The notes under the pieces are model-generated. The model saw nothing but the letters and a program-made list of their open reading frames with translations, was not told the origin of the DNA and searched no databases. From a virus, in the IMG/VR virus record IMGVR_UViG_3300044701_000467, positions 1-34,110 of that record: DNA of 34,110 bases; one strand, 5' to 3'. Positions 14,960 through 23,960 of the stretch are shown one piece after another. Numbering within the stretch: the stretch's first letter is position 1; each line of letters opens with the position of its first letter. The position numbers were made by a program, and so were the translations under genes.

Positions 14960-15615
14960 GTCGTCCTGTAAAGCTGCAGCGCCGCCGATGTCAGGTTCAT
15001 GTCGGCCATTAGCCCACCGTAGCGCCTGGTCGTTGCCGCCGCCATCTCAAGGCCACCAGCCTGACGCTGCGCCGCGAACGTGCTGAGATAGTTCTGGAAC
15101 TCGGTACTCTGCAGCATCGCGGTCGCATCCTCGAATCCGAGAACCTGCGCCGTCAGCGCGTTGAGATCAGCGATGCCGACATCCCGCATCGTTGCCCCGA
15201 CATTCTCGCCCTGCAGCGCCAGCATCGAACCCTCGCCGAATGCCACACCGTTCGCCGCGGCCCTGGCCCTGATCGCCGCATTGCTGCGCCGCAGGTTCTT
15301 CAACAGCGTATTGCCAGCGATCTTGTAGTTCAGCGCCTCCATCTCTGACCGCAGCAACGTGCGGCCAGCCTGCAGCATTGCGTACTGGTTGGATGTCTCG
15401 GCCTTGACCTCGGCAATCGCCAAGGTGTCCCGAGCCTGCGTCAGATAGGCTGTCTGCTGATTGATCGCCGCAGCCTTGCCCATCTGGTTCGCGGCATAAG
15501 CATTCGCAAACGCAGCGCCCGCCACCATCGTCGATGCAGCAGGCATTGCCATGCCGCCACCAGCAGGCGCAGCCGCGAATTGCGTCTCCATTGCAGATGC
15601 AGGGTCGAATACCAT
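14956..15615 (-). CDS. Internal virion protein (gp14-like position)
   Basis: A 219-residue protein. ATG at 15615 is 1 bp past the upstream stop and has a GGAA site; an extension to 15639 is less likely. Ala- and Met-rich N-terminus with a hydrophobic helix (about 20-50, STMVAGAAFANAYAANQMG), then long helices. Size, composition and position after tail tubular B match the smallest T7-type ejection protein, which forms the pore in the outer membrane. Assignment is positional. Confidence 0.75.
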   Translation of the reverse strand: MVFDPASAMETQFAAAPAGGGMAMPAASTMVAGAAFANAYAANQMGKAAAINQQTAYLTQARDTLAIAEVKAETSNQYAMLQAGRTLLRSEMEALNYKIAGNTLLKNLRRSNAAIRARAAANGVAFGEGSMLALQGENVGATMRDVGIADLNALTAQVLGFEDATAMLQSTEFQNYLSTFAAQRQAGGLEMAAATTRRYGGLMADMNLTSAALQLYRTT

Positions 15616-15616
15616 G

Positions 15617-17833
15617 TCAGGTTCCTGAATAGACCGCAACGCGGTAGTCGAGTCCGAGCAGCGTCAGCTTCAGCGGCAGGGACTGCTCAATCTCAATGGC
15701 CTGCTCCCTGCTGTAGCCCAGCACTCCGTTGACGCGCTTGATGCCCGTGAATGTCGGAACCGGCAGATCCAGCAGCGGGTTGTCCAACAGCCTGAACTGG
15801 ATCACCTGGTCATTCAGGATCAACTCTTGCGAGTCCTTGACCACCGCGCTGATCTCGACCACCCGCTTCTTCATCGACAGCCTGCTGCCAGTCTGCAGCG
15901 CCAGCTCCACCGGCATCGTTTTCGCGTAGATCGTGACCGGCAGTCCGACCTCGTAGCTCGTCGTGCTGGCCCGGTCGAACGTCACCGACCCGCCAGCGCT
16001 TACCGTCTCATTGCTCTGCGGCACACCATCGCAGATCACGTTGAGCGACTTTCCGATGTGCGGCAGGCTCGAGGCACTCGCTGCAGCCCCGCCGGTAAAC
16101 GCGCAGTCGGTGAACAGGCTGTCGCTGAACATCTCGACGAACCAGCGATCAACCGAGTTGAAGGTTCGCTTGGTCACCACATAGATCGTGCTGACATCAA
16201 CACCGACATCGACGAACCGACCATCTGTCGTGAACTCGCTCGGGCTGGTGATCTGCTGGGACCGCATCACGCTGTAGACCGCCAGGCTCCCGTCCGAGTC
16301 ATTCGTCAGCATCAGCAGGTCGCCCTCATCCGTCGAGGTGGCCTTCCGCAGCGCGATCCGCTTGGGGGTCTTCAGCAGGTGACCGGACAACAGGCTGATC
16401 CGCTCGGTGATGTAGGTCAGCTGCGAGTCGCTGAACCGGAACTCGTTGAGCGACTTGCCGAGCCGCTGCACATAGACCGACCCGGACTCAAGCGGCTGCA
16501 CCCGCGTCCCGGCCTCGATGCCGTTCCTGCTCACATTCTTGAACGTGAACGTCAGCGGTGTGACCGGATCGGTTCCCTGCTGCGGGATATAGAACTCGCC
16601 GCCGCTGGTGAACACCTGCAGGTCGCGCCCGCTGATGATGTCGGTGATGACGTTCAGGTCATTGGTGTCGAGGGTCGCTTCAATTGCATCGTCGTCCAAA
16701 GACTCGGCAGGAACAAAGTCGAAGAACAGTCCGATCTTCGATCCCCAGATGGTGCTGGGCCTGCTCTTTGATCCACCGAAATAGAGTCGCCCTTCGTGGA
16801 AGGTCACCGTCCTCGGCCATCCCCTGCTTGCACTCCATACGTCCTCGTATCCTGACTCGATCTCCCAGTTGCCAGCAGCGATCACGCTGGTCGAGAAGAA
16901 CGGATATTCCACAATCGCATTCACCACCGTCGAGCTGACGTATTGCACGATCTTCGCTCGGCCCTGCGGTGATACGTTGATGTACTGATTGACCGACAAC
17001 GATGACCAGGTGGTCACCTCATAGGTCGATGTGCCGTTTGGTGCAGTCGCCCATGCAGGCGATACCGTTGCAACCTTCGTCGATCCCACATAGTCGCTGA
17101 TCAAGCGCACTTGGCCAGATCCCGTTCCTCCGGTGATCGTGACATACATGCCCGAATAGATGTCGTCTGTCGCGCTGGCTGTCGTCTTCAGCGTGATCGT
17201 TGTGCTTGTCCCGGCTTGCGCCGTGCCGCTGTCGTGATGCGTTGTCGATGCGGTCAGGGTCACATTCCCGCTGACCGCCGAGGGTGTCAACGTCGATCCG
17301 ATCTGCGTGAAGGTCTGCAGGGTGTACGCGTATTTGGTAATGCTGTCGAAGGTAATCGTGCTGGCGGTCCATGTCGCATCGGTCGCGCCTCGCACAATCC
17401 GCACCGGCTGCAGATCCGGATGGACAACGATCAGCGTGTCAGCGCTCTGCGTCCAGCAGAGATTCGCCAGCAGCGATGACCCGATTGTCGTCGTCAAGTA
17501 GTCGTTCCCGCTGCCGTTGATATTGGCCACCACCGAGCCGTTCTTGATGACGTACATGCGGTTATGCGTGAAGCACAGCATGTAGCTGTCTGCCACGCTG
17601 AACTGGAACGGCACCAAGCGCACACCGTTCCCGGCTGACTCGGTGCTGGTGTACGGAAGCGCCAGGGTATGCTTCAGCCCCGGCCTGCGCCGCATCCCGC
17701 CCTGCGGCTGGATCAGCACATTCGTCGCCTTGGCCAGCGCATTGTTGTAAGCCTGCAGGTCGATCCTAGCCCGCATCAACGGGTCCAGCTCGCCCGTCGA
17801 GAAATTGGTCTGCTGATCGACGAAGCGCGGCAT
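15617..17833 (-). CDS. Tail tubular protein B-like (tail nozzle)
   Basis: A 738-residue protein. The N-terminus (QQTNFSTGELDPLMRARID...YNNALAKATNVLIQPQGGMRRRPGL) is the signature of podoviral nozzle/stabilisation proteins: a 'FSTGELDP' start and a 'PQGGMRRRPG' strand. LYFGGSKSRPSTIWGSK near residues 350-366 is also typical. The protein forms the hexameric distal tail tube. Its ATG overlaps the tail tubular A stop (TGATG), the usual arrangement. Confidence 0.88.
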   Translation of the reverse strand: MPRFVDQQTNFSTGELDPLMRARIDLQAYNNALAKATNVLIQPQGGMRRRPGLKHTLALPYTSTESAGNGVRLVPFQFSVADSYMLCFTHNRMYVIKNGSVVANINGSGNDYLTTTIGSSLLANLCWTQSADTLIVVHPDLQPVRIVRGATDATWTASTITFDSITKYAYTLQTFTQIGSTLTPSAVSGNVTLTASTTHHDSGTAQAGTSTTITLKTTASATDDIYSGMYVTITGGTGSGQVRLISDYVGSTKVATVSPAWATAPNGTSTYEVTTWSSLSVNQYINVSPQGRAKIVQYVSSTVVNAIVEYPFFSTSVIAAGNWEIESGYEDVWSASRGWPRTVTFHEGRLYFGGSKSRPSTIWGSKIGLFFDFVPAESLDDDAIEATLDTNDLNVITDIISGRDLQVFTSGGEFYIPQQGTDPVTPLTFTFKNVSRNGIEAGTRVQPLESGSVYVQRLGKSLNEFRFSDSQLTYITERISLLSGHLLKTPKRIALRKATSTDEGDLLMLTNDSDGSLAVYSVMRSQQITSPSEFTTDGRFVDVGVDVSTIYVVTKRTFNSVDRWFVEMFSDSLFTDCAFTGGAAASASSLPHIGKSLNVICDGVPQSNETVSAGGSVTFDRASTTSYEVGLPVTIYAKTMPVELALQTGSRLSMKKRVVEISAVVKDSQELILNDQVIQFRLLDNPLLDLPVPTFTGIKRVNGVLGYSREQAIEIEQSLPLKLTLLGLDYRVAVYSGT

Positions 17834-18447
17834 CAGTACCTCACCGCGATCAGCGAGTAATCCTCAATCACCCTCGTCGGGTTGCCCTGCGAATCCATCT
17901 GGCAAGCCTGCCTGAAGTACCCGCCGCGCATGTTCTCAGACGGATCACCCAGCGCCACACGCTGCCACCGCGCAGCCTTGTCGCCCTGCTCGGTGATCGC
18001 CTCGGCAATGTGCCAGGCCAGCTGATACTTCAACAGCTGGACGAAGTATTGCGGCATCGCAAATTCCGGCACCGAATACTGGTAGTCGATGAAGACTGTC
18101 GGAAGGTTCGTCAGAACCTGATCGCCCTGGATCTCCCACTCTTTGCGAACGGGACTGCCGATTGCAGCCGACTCGTAAAGCGCAATCGGGTTGCCGAGCC
18201 TGTCGCCCGGTAACTGGTAGGCATAACGCCAGAAGCTGCCCGGTGCGGTGACCAGCTGCGCCAAGCCGGTCTTCTTCATCGAGAAGCTCCAGCGGTACAT
18301 GCTCAGGGTCATGTCGCGCACATCGGGATACAGACGGTCGCAGACAGACGATTCATCGGTGCCATCGTTGAACGATGAGATCGCCTTCGCGCCAAGCAGA
18401 ATCAGCGCATCAGAACTGATCGAAACCCCGGTGTCGCCCGCTGCCAT
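17833..18447 (-). CDS. Tail tubular protein A-like adaptor
   Basis: A 204-residue protein of the length of T7 gp11. SSDALILLGAKAISSFNDGTDESSVCDRLYP near the N-terminus and the helical DYQYSVPEFAMPQYFVQLLKYQLAWHIAEAIT segment are characteristic of tail tubular A/gatekeeper adaptors, which form the ring between portal and nozzle. It follows a weak terminator and is coupled to the nozzle gene. Confidence 0.88.
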   Translation of the reverse strand: MAAGDTGVSISSDALILLGAKAISSFNDGTDESSVCDRLYPDVRDMTLSMYRWSFSMKKTGLAQLVTAPGSFWRYAYQLPGDRLGNPIALYESAAIGSPVRKEWEIQGDQVLTNLPTVFIDYQYSVPEFAMPQYFVQLLKYQLAWHIAEAITEQGDKAARWQRVALGDPSENMRGGYFRQACQMDSQGNPTRVIEDYSLIAVRY

Positions 18448-18467
18448 GTCATTCCCTCAATGTGAGA

Positions 18468-18501
18468 AAGGCCAGCCTCCAATTACTCAGAAGCTGGCCC
18501 T
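18468..18501 (-). terminator. Partial intrinsic terminator between head and tail genes
   Basis: On the minus strand GGCCAGC (18499-18493) pairs with GCTGGCC (18476-18470) around a 16-nt loop, followed by a short TTTCTC. The weak U-run suggests attenuation with read-through, giving more head than tail protein. Confidence 0.65.
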
Positions 18502-18517
18502 CTTGCATCAGATCCGG

Positions 18518-18796
18518 TTAGTCCGAATCGGTGTTCGACAGGGTGGTCCCGTCAGTCACATCCACAACACCGGATGCGTTGCTGACAACGTAGACCAGCG
18601 TGACAACCGCGGTGGTCCCGGTCGAGGTGACGCAGTGAATGATGTCGCCCACCTCGAGCAAACTCGACAGGCTATTGAAATAACCCGAGGTGTTGACATC
18701 GGCGATTGCGTCAGCCGTTTTGTAAGCGTACATCGAGGGCGCGTTGCCACGTTTGCTCGCGCTATACGCGGTGAACCCATCTGCAGCGTATGCCAT
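18518..18796 (-). CDS. Small putative head decoration protein
   Basis: A 92-residue protein directly behind the major capsid gene, ending 17 bp before the partial terminator, so it would be made at capsid-like levels. Rich in Ala, Ser, Thr, Val and Gly with predicted beta strands (GDIIHCVTSTGTTAVVTLVYVVS). The size, position and composition fit a head decoration or head-fibre protein; no sequence signature proves it. Confidence 0.6.
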   Translation of the reverse strand: MAYAADGFTAYSASKRGNAPSMYAYKTADAIADVNTSGYFNSLSSLLEVGDIIHCVTSTGTTAVVTLVYVVSNASGVVDVTDGTTLSNTDSD

Positions 18797-18811
18797 TGCA
18801 GTAATCTCCTA

Positions 18812-19666
18812 TCAAGCCGCAGCCGCGGTGTCGCGGGCGGTGATCTTGACGATACCCTCGGCATCGATTGCAACCGAACCCGCCGAGAACAGAGCATTGA
18901 CCAGCCAGCTCGTCTTCTCGGGAATGTAGTTGATCTCGGTGCGAGGAGCGATTCCCTCGGCATAACCGATGGCATCACGGTGGAACGCGAAGAGCGTCCG
19001 ATCCGACGATCCATCGATAGGCAGGCCACCCTCGGAACGATCGCCCAAGACATGGAACGTGAATCCCATGAACTGGTTGATCTCACCCTGCACCAGCGCC
19101 TTCACGGTGTTGAAGTCAGAACTCGTCACCGAGGTCTGCTCCAGCATCGCGGCCAGCGAGTTTGCATGGATGATGATGTTCCGACCTTCAGCCGGGACAT
19201 TCTTGGTGTTGAGGATCTTCGCGGCTTCGCGCAGCTTGGAGATGTTCATATTGGTGTTCGAGCCACCAATTGAGTTCGCCACCGTGCCGGTGCCAGACGC
19301 AGCATTCAGCGCGTCGAGGATCATCTGATCCTGGCGGCGACCGATTGCAGCGCCGACCACCTGGGCCAGCTCTTGACGCTCATCGAAGTTGACCTTCTGC
19401 TGCGAGAAGATGTCGCTGTACTCTGCGGCATTCCAATCGCCCAACGTGCAGGTGACGGTCGAGAACCCGACGTTCATCGGGGTGACATCGGTCTGAGTCA
19501 CGCGAGCCGTAGCCACGCCGCGACCGACTTTCGGGAATTTGACGGTTGAGCCTTCGACTCCTCGACGCTGACGAACCGCACCCACCAGCATTGCTTTGCC
19601 CTGGTAGGCTTGTTTCACCTCAGCATCGAACAGAGTCACAAAGGCGTTCGAAAGAGAAACGCTCAT
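18812..19666 (-). CDS. Major capsid protein
   Basis: A 284-residue protein. The opening (LSNAFVTLFDAEVKQAYQG), STVKFPKVGRGVATAR, a DRRQDQMILDAL-type helix (GRRQDQMILDALNAASG) and GFTFHVLGDRSEGGLPIDG are typical of the HK97-fold capsid proteins of BPP-1-like podoviruses. It assembles the icosahedral head on the scaffold encoded just upstream. It has its own predicted promoter (19812-19840), a terminator ahead of that (19847-19873), a GAGG site 8 nt before the ATG, and a 130-nt leader, all consistent with high expression. Confidence 0.92.
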   Translation of the reverse strand: MSVSLSNAFVTLFDAEVKQAYQGKAMLVGAVRQRRGVEGSTVKFPKVGRGVATARVTQTDVTPMNVGFSTVTCTLGDWNAAEYSDIFSQQKVNFDERQELAQVVGAAIGRRQDQMILDALNAASGTGTVANSIGGSNTNMNISKLREAAKILNTKNVPAEGRNIIIHANSLAAMLEQTSVTSSDFNTVKALVQGEINQFMGFTFHVLGDRSEGGLPIDGSSDRTLFAFHRDAIGYAEGIAPRTEINYIPEKTSWLVNALFSAGSVAIDAEGIVKITARDTAAAA

Positions 19667-19802
19667 TTGATTACCTCATTCGGTTGATGATCAGGGTTGT
19701 CGCGCTGGTGAGCCGCTGCTGCGGGCCTCGCTTGCTGATTACGGTCAGCCACTCGTCGGATTCATCCGCTGTCAGGGTCGAGACATTGCATCCCGATATG
19801 CC

Positions 19803-19818
19803 TTATCTATCAAGATAA
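19803..19818. promoter_or_regulatory. Inverted repeat TTATCT-ATCA-AGATAA over the capsid -10
   Basis: A perfect six-base palindrome with a four-base centre that overlaps the predicted -10 hexamer. It is a second candidate protein-binding site at the capsid promoter. Confidence 0.45.
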
Positions 19819-19840
19819 CCGAAACGATATCGCATTGCAA
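19812..19840 (-). promoter_or_regulatory. Predicted capsid promoter
   Basis: On the minus strand TTGCAA (19840-19835) and TATCTT (19817-19812) are separated by exactly 17 bp, each matching four of six consensus bases. It lies just downstream of a terminator and upstream of the capsid gene. Its spacer contains the operator-like GATATCG element. Confidence 0.6.
19814..19831 (-). promoter_or_regulatory. Operator-like dyad 4: GATATCG-TTT-CGGTTATC
   Basis: Same left arm and centre length as the other three dyads; the right arm carries one extra base. It occupies most of the spacer of the capsid promoter, where a bound protein would block RNA polymerase. Confidence 0.45.
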
Positions 19841-19846
19841 GCAGAT

Positions 19847-19873
19847 AAAAAAACACCCGGACGGAGCCGGGTG
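19847..19873 (-). terminator. Strong intrinsic terminator after the scaffold gene
   Basis: On the minus strand CACCCGG (19873-19867) pairs with CCGGGTG (19860-19854) around a 6-nt loop, followed by seven T. A second hairpin, CCCGC/GCGGG (19877-19891), lies immediately before it. It ends the portal-scaffold transcript, so capsid expression depends on its own promoter. Confidence 0.92.
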
Positions 19874-19919
19874 CAACCCGCGCTGAGCGGGAAGGAGGAG
19901 ACGCGAACCAACAGGGTGA

Positions 19920-20696
19920 TTATTGCACAACTGCAGCGAACAGTCGCTCGACCTTCTGCCGGTAGGCAGCATCAGTCTTGTAACGCGGATCACCGACCAT
20001 CTGATACAACTCTTCCTTGCTCGGGGCGTTCTCCATCGGCATCGACTGAATCGGCACCCGGCCCTCGTAAGTCTCGCGGAGCTTCATCATCATCCGCAGA
20101 CCTGCAGCGGTGCCGTTGGCGATCTTGAACTCTTCCCAATCATCATTTGAGAAGATCCCCTTCTTGACCATGCCGCGGCCCCACTCGGCCATGCCGTTGA
20201 CCATAGCCTGGCCATTCGGCCCCAGCTTCTTCAGCTCGGTGCCGGGATCAACGATGTCGCCTGACATCGTGTCCTTCGCCCGTTCCTGAAGCTGCACCAC
20301 CAGATCGTCGAATGATGCCTGGCTGAGTCCGTTGTCCTTCGCCCAGCTGGTCAGCACCTCGGCCATCGGGTTGTCGGCAGCGGCTTCGCCAAACTTGCTC
20401 AGATCGTACTTTCCATCAGCCGGTGCGTTGTGCGCCCCCTTGCTGATCTTCGCTCGCAGATCCCGCCAGGACTTGGCGATGCCCTCGAGATCCGGTTCGT
20501 TGTCGTCCTTCTTCCAGAAGTTCTCCGGCCAGTAGTCCGGTCGCTGCAGCGGTTCGTCATCCGTTGACGGTGCGGCAGCAGTTGGCGCAGCCTCCTTGTG
20601 GCTGATCTCTGTCCTGCTCGGTTCAGCAGGCGCTGCTTCGGGTGCTGCTGCATCGAGTAGGCTGGCGCTGCCAGGCTCGTTTGCTTGCTCGCTCAT
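19920..20696 (-). CDS. Capsid assembly scaffolding protein
   Basis: A 258-residue acidic protein directly upstream of the capsid gene. The N-terminal 50 residues are Ala/Pro/Glu-rich and disordered. RPDYWPENFWKKDDNEPDLEGIAKSWRDLRAKI (about 53-85) is a hallmark of podoviral scaffold proteins, and the C-terminus is helical and basic (DPRYKTDAAYRQKVERLF), the usual capsid-binding end. It guides procapsid formation and is then lost. It is coupled to the Bbp19-like gene by an ATGA overlap. Confidence 0.88.
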   Translation of the reverse strand: MSEQANEPGSASLLDAAAPEAAPAEPSRTEISHKEAAPTAAAPSTDDEPLQRPDYWPENFWKKDDNEPDLEGIAKSWRDLRAKISKGAHNAPADGKYDLSKFGEAAADNPMAEVLTSWAKDNGLSQASFDDLVVQLQERAKDTMSGDIVDPGTELKKLGPNGQAMVNGMAEWGRGMVKKGIFSNDDWEEFKIANGTAAGLRMMMKLRETYEGRVPIQSMPMENAPSKEELYQMVGDPRYKTDAAYRQKVERLFAAVVQ

Positions 20697-20950
20697 AGTT
20701 TCCTTGCTCGTTGAATCCGCGCAATCAATCCCCGGATCACATCCCGCTGACCTTCAGCAAAGTATGCGAACGATGGATCAGTACCGGGCGCGGCGACCGG
20801 CACATCGACGAAGGTGGCCTTCAGCGTCATCAGCAGCTTCTGGCCATCCTCAGTTCCGAATACCCGCATGGTCAACCTGTCGAGGTCGTCCCTGCTCTGC
20901 TGGACATCGCGCACATCCAGCGTGATCGCATCGAGTTCGTCCCAACTCAT
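20693..20950 (-). CDS. Bbp19-like small structural-region protein
   Basis: An 85-residue protein. RLTMRVFGTEDGQKLLMTLKATFVD followed by FAYFAEGQRDVIRGLI matches the pattern 'VF.T.DGQ.LL..L...F - EGQR' that I associate with the Bbp19 family, named after a BPP-1 gene located just before the scaffold. Function of the family is unknown. It is coupled on both sides by ATGA overlaps. Confidence 0.75.
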   Translation of the reverse strand: MSWDELDAITLDVRDVQQSRDDLDRLTMRVFGTEDGQKLLMTLKATFVDVPVAAPGTDPSFAYFAEGQRDVIRGLIARIQRARKL

Positions 20951-21246
20951 ACCGCCACGCTTCCAGCCATGTCAGGCTGCGCCATGATCCATTGGTAGCA
21001 TTGTTGCAAAAACGAAGGACCATCATGCGCCTCAACCTGTGAAATCGGCGCAGAGTATCGTCGAGTCACAACAGGCTGGGCAGGCGTTTCCCCAGGGTCA
21101 ACTGCATACGTTGCCAGCTCGATCACCGCTCGAAACTTCTCCGCATCATCACGCTGCCGCTCAACAAAAGCAACAACGATGCGATGGTATGCGTCTGGAA
21201 ACGAAACACCAAAAACCGTTTGATTAACAGGCAATTGAATAGCCAT
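20947..21246 (-). CDS. Unknown structural-region protein
   Basis: A 99-residue protein from the ATG at 21246, which has a GAGGG site 5 nt upstream; an extension to 21312 overlaps the fibre gene and is not supported. Mixed alpha/beta, with no motif that I recognise (PVNQTVFGVSFPDAYHRIVVAFVE near the start). It is the last member of the receptor-binding cassette and is coupled to the Bbp19-like gene, so it may be a fibre assembly or attachment factor. Confidence 0.65.
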   Translation of the reverse strand: MAIQLPVNQTVFGVSFPDAYHRIVVAFVERQRDDAEKFRAVIELATYAVDPGETPAQPVVTRRYSAPISQVEAHDGPSFLQQCYQWIMAQPDMAGSVAV

Positions 21247-21253
21247 TTTTCCC

Positions 21254-21877
21254 TCACAAGGTTCGATAAAGTTTGACACACGGTCTGCCGCTGACCGTTG
21301 TACCGGCAACATCGCTAATGAGATATGTGCCGGATGAGTCGGTGCGAGAGTACCTTCCAGACCCGCCTGTGTTGCTTCTCACAACACCCGTAGAAGAATA
21401 CGTTGTTGGGCATTGCCCCCAGGCAAACGATATCCCAAGATTGCTAGTGCCGTCCCAAGCAAAAGCCGTGTTGAGTGTAATTATGTTTTCCTGGTTAACT
21501 GTAAACGATCTGCTTGCTTGGTTCACAACAGTCGTGATGCCGCTCGTAAAGTCAGACCCAACAGACAACCCGGTGTTTATCATCCCGATTGCATATAAAG
21601 GATAGGGCTGGTAAGTCGGTTGTGATGTGACATACAAAGACAAGCGCCTGATCGTCTGTCCACTACTCCACCCAGCCGCAACCAATTCAGCCGCGGTGTA
21701 GATCGCCTTGTAAACATAGCGCCTGTAATAGTTGTTGATTGGACCAGCAGTCGTACCGGAGGGAGTTGAGTTGAAAGCCAAAACATCAATTACATCTGGA
21801 ATAACGATTGCCGGTTTGTTAACGAACAATCCATACCCTCTTGCGGTAGCGTTCGCAAAAGTAGAAATCAATGCCAT
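21254..21877 (-). CDS. Receptor-binding cassette protein 3
   Basis: A 207-residue protein, rich in Ser, Thr, Tyr, Gly and Asn with beta-strand periodicity, like a receptor-binding or carbohydrate-binding tip. Its coding bases are AT-richer than the head genes. The start overlaps the stop of the preceding fibre gene (TAATG) and it ends 8 bp before the next start. Family not recognised. Confidence 0.65.
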   Translation of the reverse strand: MALISTFANATARGYGLFVNKPAIVIPDVIDVLAFNSTPSGTTAGPINNYYRRYVYKAIYTAAELVAAGWSSGQTIRRLSLYVTSQPTYQPYPLYAIGMINTGLSVGSDFTSGITTVVNQASRSFTVNQENIITLNTAFAWDGTSNLGISFAWGQCPTTYSSTGVVRSNTGGSGRYSRTDSSGTYLISDVAGTTVSGRPCVKLYRTL

Positions 21878-22443
21878 TAGGCAAACCTGCTTTGTGATGC
21901 CAACACCGTGTAGGTGTTGCTTGCTGTTTTAATGATGGTGTAAGTGTAAGCATCAATGCTGTTCGCATTGCCAGAAGTCGGGGCTGAACCACCAAGCCAT
22001 TTTAACGACACGCCTGCTGTTGTCCCTTCAATTGCAAAGCTCGTCGGGTAATAAGCTGTGGACCCTTGATTAGCCAGAAAAACAATCGTTAAAACATTAT
22101 TTGTCGCCATTGCCGTGTTCAGGGAAATAGATACAGAACCCCTAATATCAACCCCCCAATTCCCTGTCGAATTGCCTGCATAAAAAAATATCAACGGGCT
22201 GTTCAGCGTATACAATACCGTAGTTCCCGATGCTCCAGAAGCCGAATACGAATTGACCTCAAGAGCAGATCGAATCAAAGCTCCGTAATTGCTGGTGGAG
22301 CCTTGCAAATACTGTCGCCCCGTCCATGTCTGAGTAAATTGCAAAAGCGCAACATCATTGCCATTGACACGCAACGCATTGCCTGGGTTTGTCAATGTGA
22401 CATCAGCACCAGCCCCAAGATTGTTTATATTTATTGCAGCCAT
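21877..22443 (-). CDS. Receptor-binding cassette protein 2
   Basis: A 188-residue beta-rich protein starting at the ATG that overlaps the stop of the collagen-like fibre gene (TAATG). FTQTWTGRQYLQGSTSNYGALI near residues 36-57 recalls fibre-tip segments where 'Q.W.G.Q' strands join shaft and head domains. Low charge and AT-rich like its two neighbours. It probably forms a tip or accessory fibre with the collagen-like protein. Confidence 0.65.
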   Translation of the reverse strand: MAAININNLGAGADVTLTNPGNALRVNGNDVALLQFTQTWTGRQYLQGSTSNYGALIRSALEVNSYSASGASGTTVLYTLNSPLIFFYAGNSTGNWGVDIRGSVSISLNTAMATNNVLTIVFLANQGSTAYYPTSFAIEGTTAGVSLKWLGGSAPTSGNANSIDAYTYTIIKTASNTYTVLASQSRFA

Positions 22444-23960
22444 TACCAAGTCACCTCAACTGTATTGATTGAAGCCGCAGCATACATACTTGAAGAAGCA
22501 AACCCATAATTGAAAGTGTAAAGTGTCAAAGCATTGTTTACAGCATCGACTTGAATTCCAAAAAGCGTAGTCGGAGAAACGATCTCCGAGATTGTATTTA
22601 TGTTGTAATTTCCAAGCACAGGCGCACTAGATCCAGATCGTCCAATGGAGCCTTTAACTTCCCACATCACAGATGTGTCTGAAGTAGTGTCTCGCAACGC
22701 CACTATCCCATAAAAAGCAACCGTTGTATTTTCTGGAACAATTACTTGATTTATTGTGCTAACGCTAAGCCCGTCTGTCGTGAGATACATATAGCCCGTT
22801 GTTGGTCCATTTCTGTTATATAACAAATACTCAGACTTTTTGAAAAACGAACGGTCAAAAAAATTAGCAGGAAACCTTGCCTCTGAATTAGTAAACCTTT
22901 TAATTTCCGTTGGCGAGTAAAACTGTAAGTTAGCTCCGACCCCGTCGCTTATCGATGCAATTGAAGCATTTGTAATTGTTGACGAAACTCTATGATTAAA
23001 AGAAATTTCCCCAAGCACATCACCAGGAAAATTATCAGTTGTTGTCCCAGTCGTTCCAGATGTTGATTTTGCAAACGATATAACACCTGATCTCGATTGC
23101 GAACTTGACCAATTATATAAACCAATGTACGGGTTAGTAAAACTCGTACTAGACGCAGAGTGTATCTCCATCCTGTTAGATATCGCTGAAGTTCTCTCTG
23201 GTTTGCCAAGCAACACATTTCCAAGATGATCAATAACGGTCGGTGTTGCATCTGGATTGTTGGAATCCTCAACAAACAGCGCGTTGCCTGTTCCAAGCTG
23301 CCTAATCTCCAGTGCGTTCGATGTGGTATTGACGTCAATGAGCAAAGGGGTAGTGAACGGCCCCGACGTAGACACCCACTGCAGCGAGGTGCCATCAGTA
23401 CCGATCGCCTTCCCTGCGTTCGATGACTGTTGCTTTATCAGATCGGCAACAGACACCAGCTCAGCCTGGCGATCGGTCAGCTTGTCATCCCGGCCACCAC
23501 CGCCACCAGTCGGCACAACAATCCAGTCGCCCCATTGTCCTGGCGCTTTCTCGAACCGGAACATCAGCCCTTTGCGCTCATGCTTCGGCATCGGGCCAAT
23601 CGGCCCCGGCAACCCTTGCGGCCCCATTGGACCGGGTGCGCCTGTCATGCCATCAGCACCGTCCTTACCAGCAGGACCAGTAGGACCGCGCTCACCCTGC
23701 GGCCCCATCGGGCCAGGATCACCCTTTGCGCCCTTCGGCCCTGGCGCACCATACGGACCAACAGGCCCGGTCGATCCGCGGTCACCCTTGTCGCCCTTCT
23801 CGCCCTGTGGCCCCGGAACAGGAACCGTCTCGAGCCTGACAAGACCGGGATCACCCTTCGGGCCAGCGGGACCGGCAGGGCCAGGCTTTGCGCTGGACAG
23901 CGCCTTCTGCGCGATCTCGATTGCTTTGGCAGCTGCCGCTCGCGCTACATCATCCCGCAT
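22443..23960 (-). CDS. Collagen-like tail fibre/spike protein
   Basis: A 505-residue protein. After a 24-residue Ala-rich helix, Gly-X-Y triplets run from residues 27-39 and 50-122, interrupted at 40-49, and rich in GPx[10 protein letters not shown] and GDPGP. This predicts a collagen triple-helix shaft. [17 protein letters not shown] (about 142-158) is the usual hinge after phage collagen shafts, then a helical neck ([17 protein letters not shown]). Residues 180-505 form a beta-rich, AT-richer distal part, probably receptor-binding. It overlaps the portal gene by 11 bp. This puts a receptor-binding module between portal and scaffold. Confidence 0.82.
   Translation of the reverse strand: MRDDVARAAAAKAIEIAQKALSSAKPGPAGPAGPKGDPGLVRLETVPVPGPQGEKGDKGDRGSTGPVGPYGAPGPKGAKGDPGPMGPQGERGPTGPAGKDGADGMTGAPGPMGPQGLPGPIGPMPKHERKGLMFRFEKAPGQWGDWIVVPTGGGGGRDDKLTDRQAELVSVADLIKQQSSNAGKAIGTDGTSLQWVSTSGPFTTPLLIDVNTTSNALEIRQLGTGNALFVEDSNNPDATPTVIDHLGNVLLGKPERTSAISNRMEIHSASSTSFTNPYIGLYNWSSSQSRSGVISFAKSTSGTTGTTTDNFPGDVLGEISFNHRVSSTITNASIASISDGVGANLQFYSPTEIKRFTNSEARFPANFFDRSFFKKSEYLLYNRNGPTTGYMYLTTDGLSVSTINQVIVPENTTVAFYGIVALRDTTSDTSVMWEVKGSIGRSGSSAPVLGNYNINTISEIVSPTTLFGIQVDAVNNALTLYTFNYGFASSSMYAAASINTVEVTW

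Larger units (their letters stand above)
19667..19919 (-). promoter_or_regulatory. Scaffold-capsid intergenic control region
   Basis: 253 bp with no supportable gene. In transcription order it holds a hairpin CCCGC/GCGGG (19877-19891), a strong intrinsic terminator, a sigma70-type promoter containing an operator-like dyad, an inverted repeat over the -10, and a 130-nt capsid leader. An open frame of about 37 codons in the leader has no usable start codon. Confidence 0.75.

Noticed and set aside
19700-19805. Open frame of about 37 codons in the capsid leader with protein-like composition
   Set aside because: No ATG, GTG or TTG occurs in frame after the preceding stop, so it cannot be supported as a gene.
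23500-23900. Tandem repeat or satellite in the GPxGP-coding stretch
   Set aside because: The periodicity is explained by Gly-X-Y codons of the collagen-like shaft.
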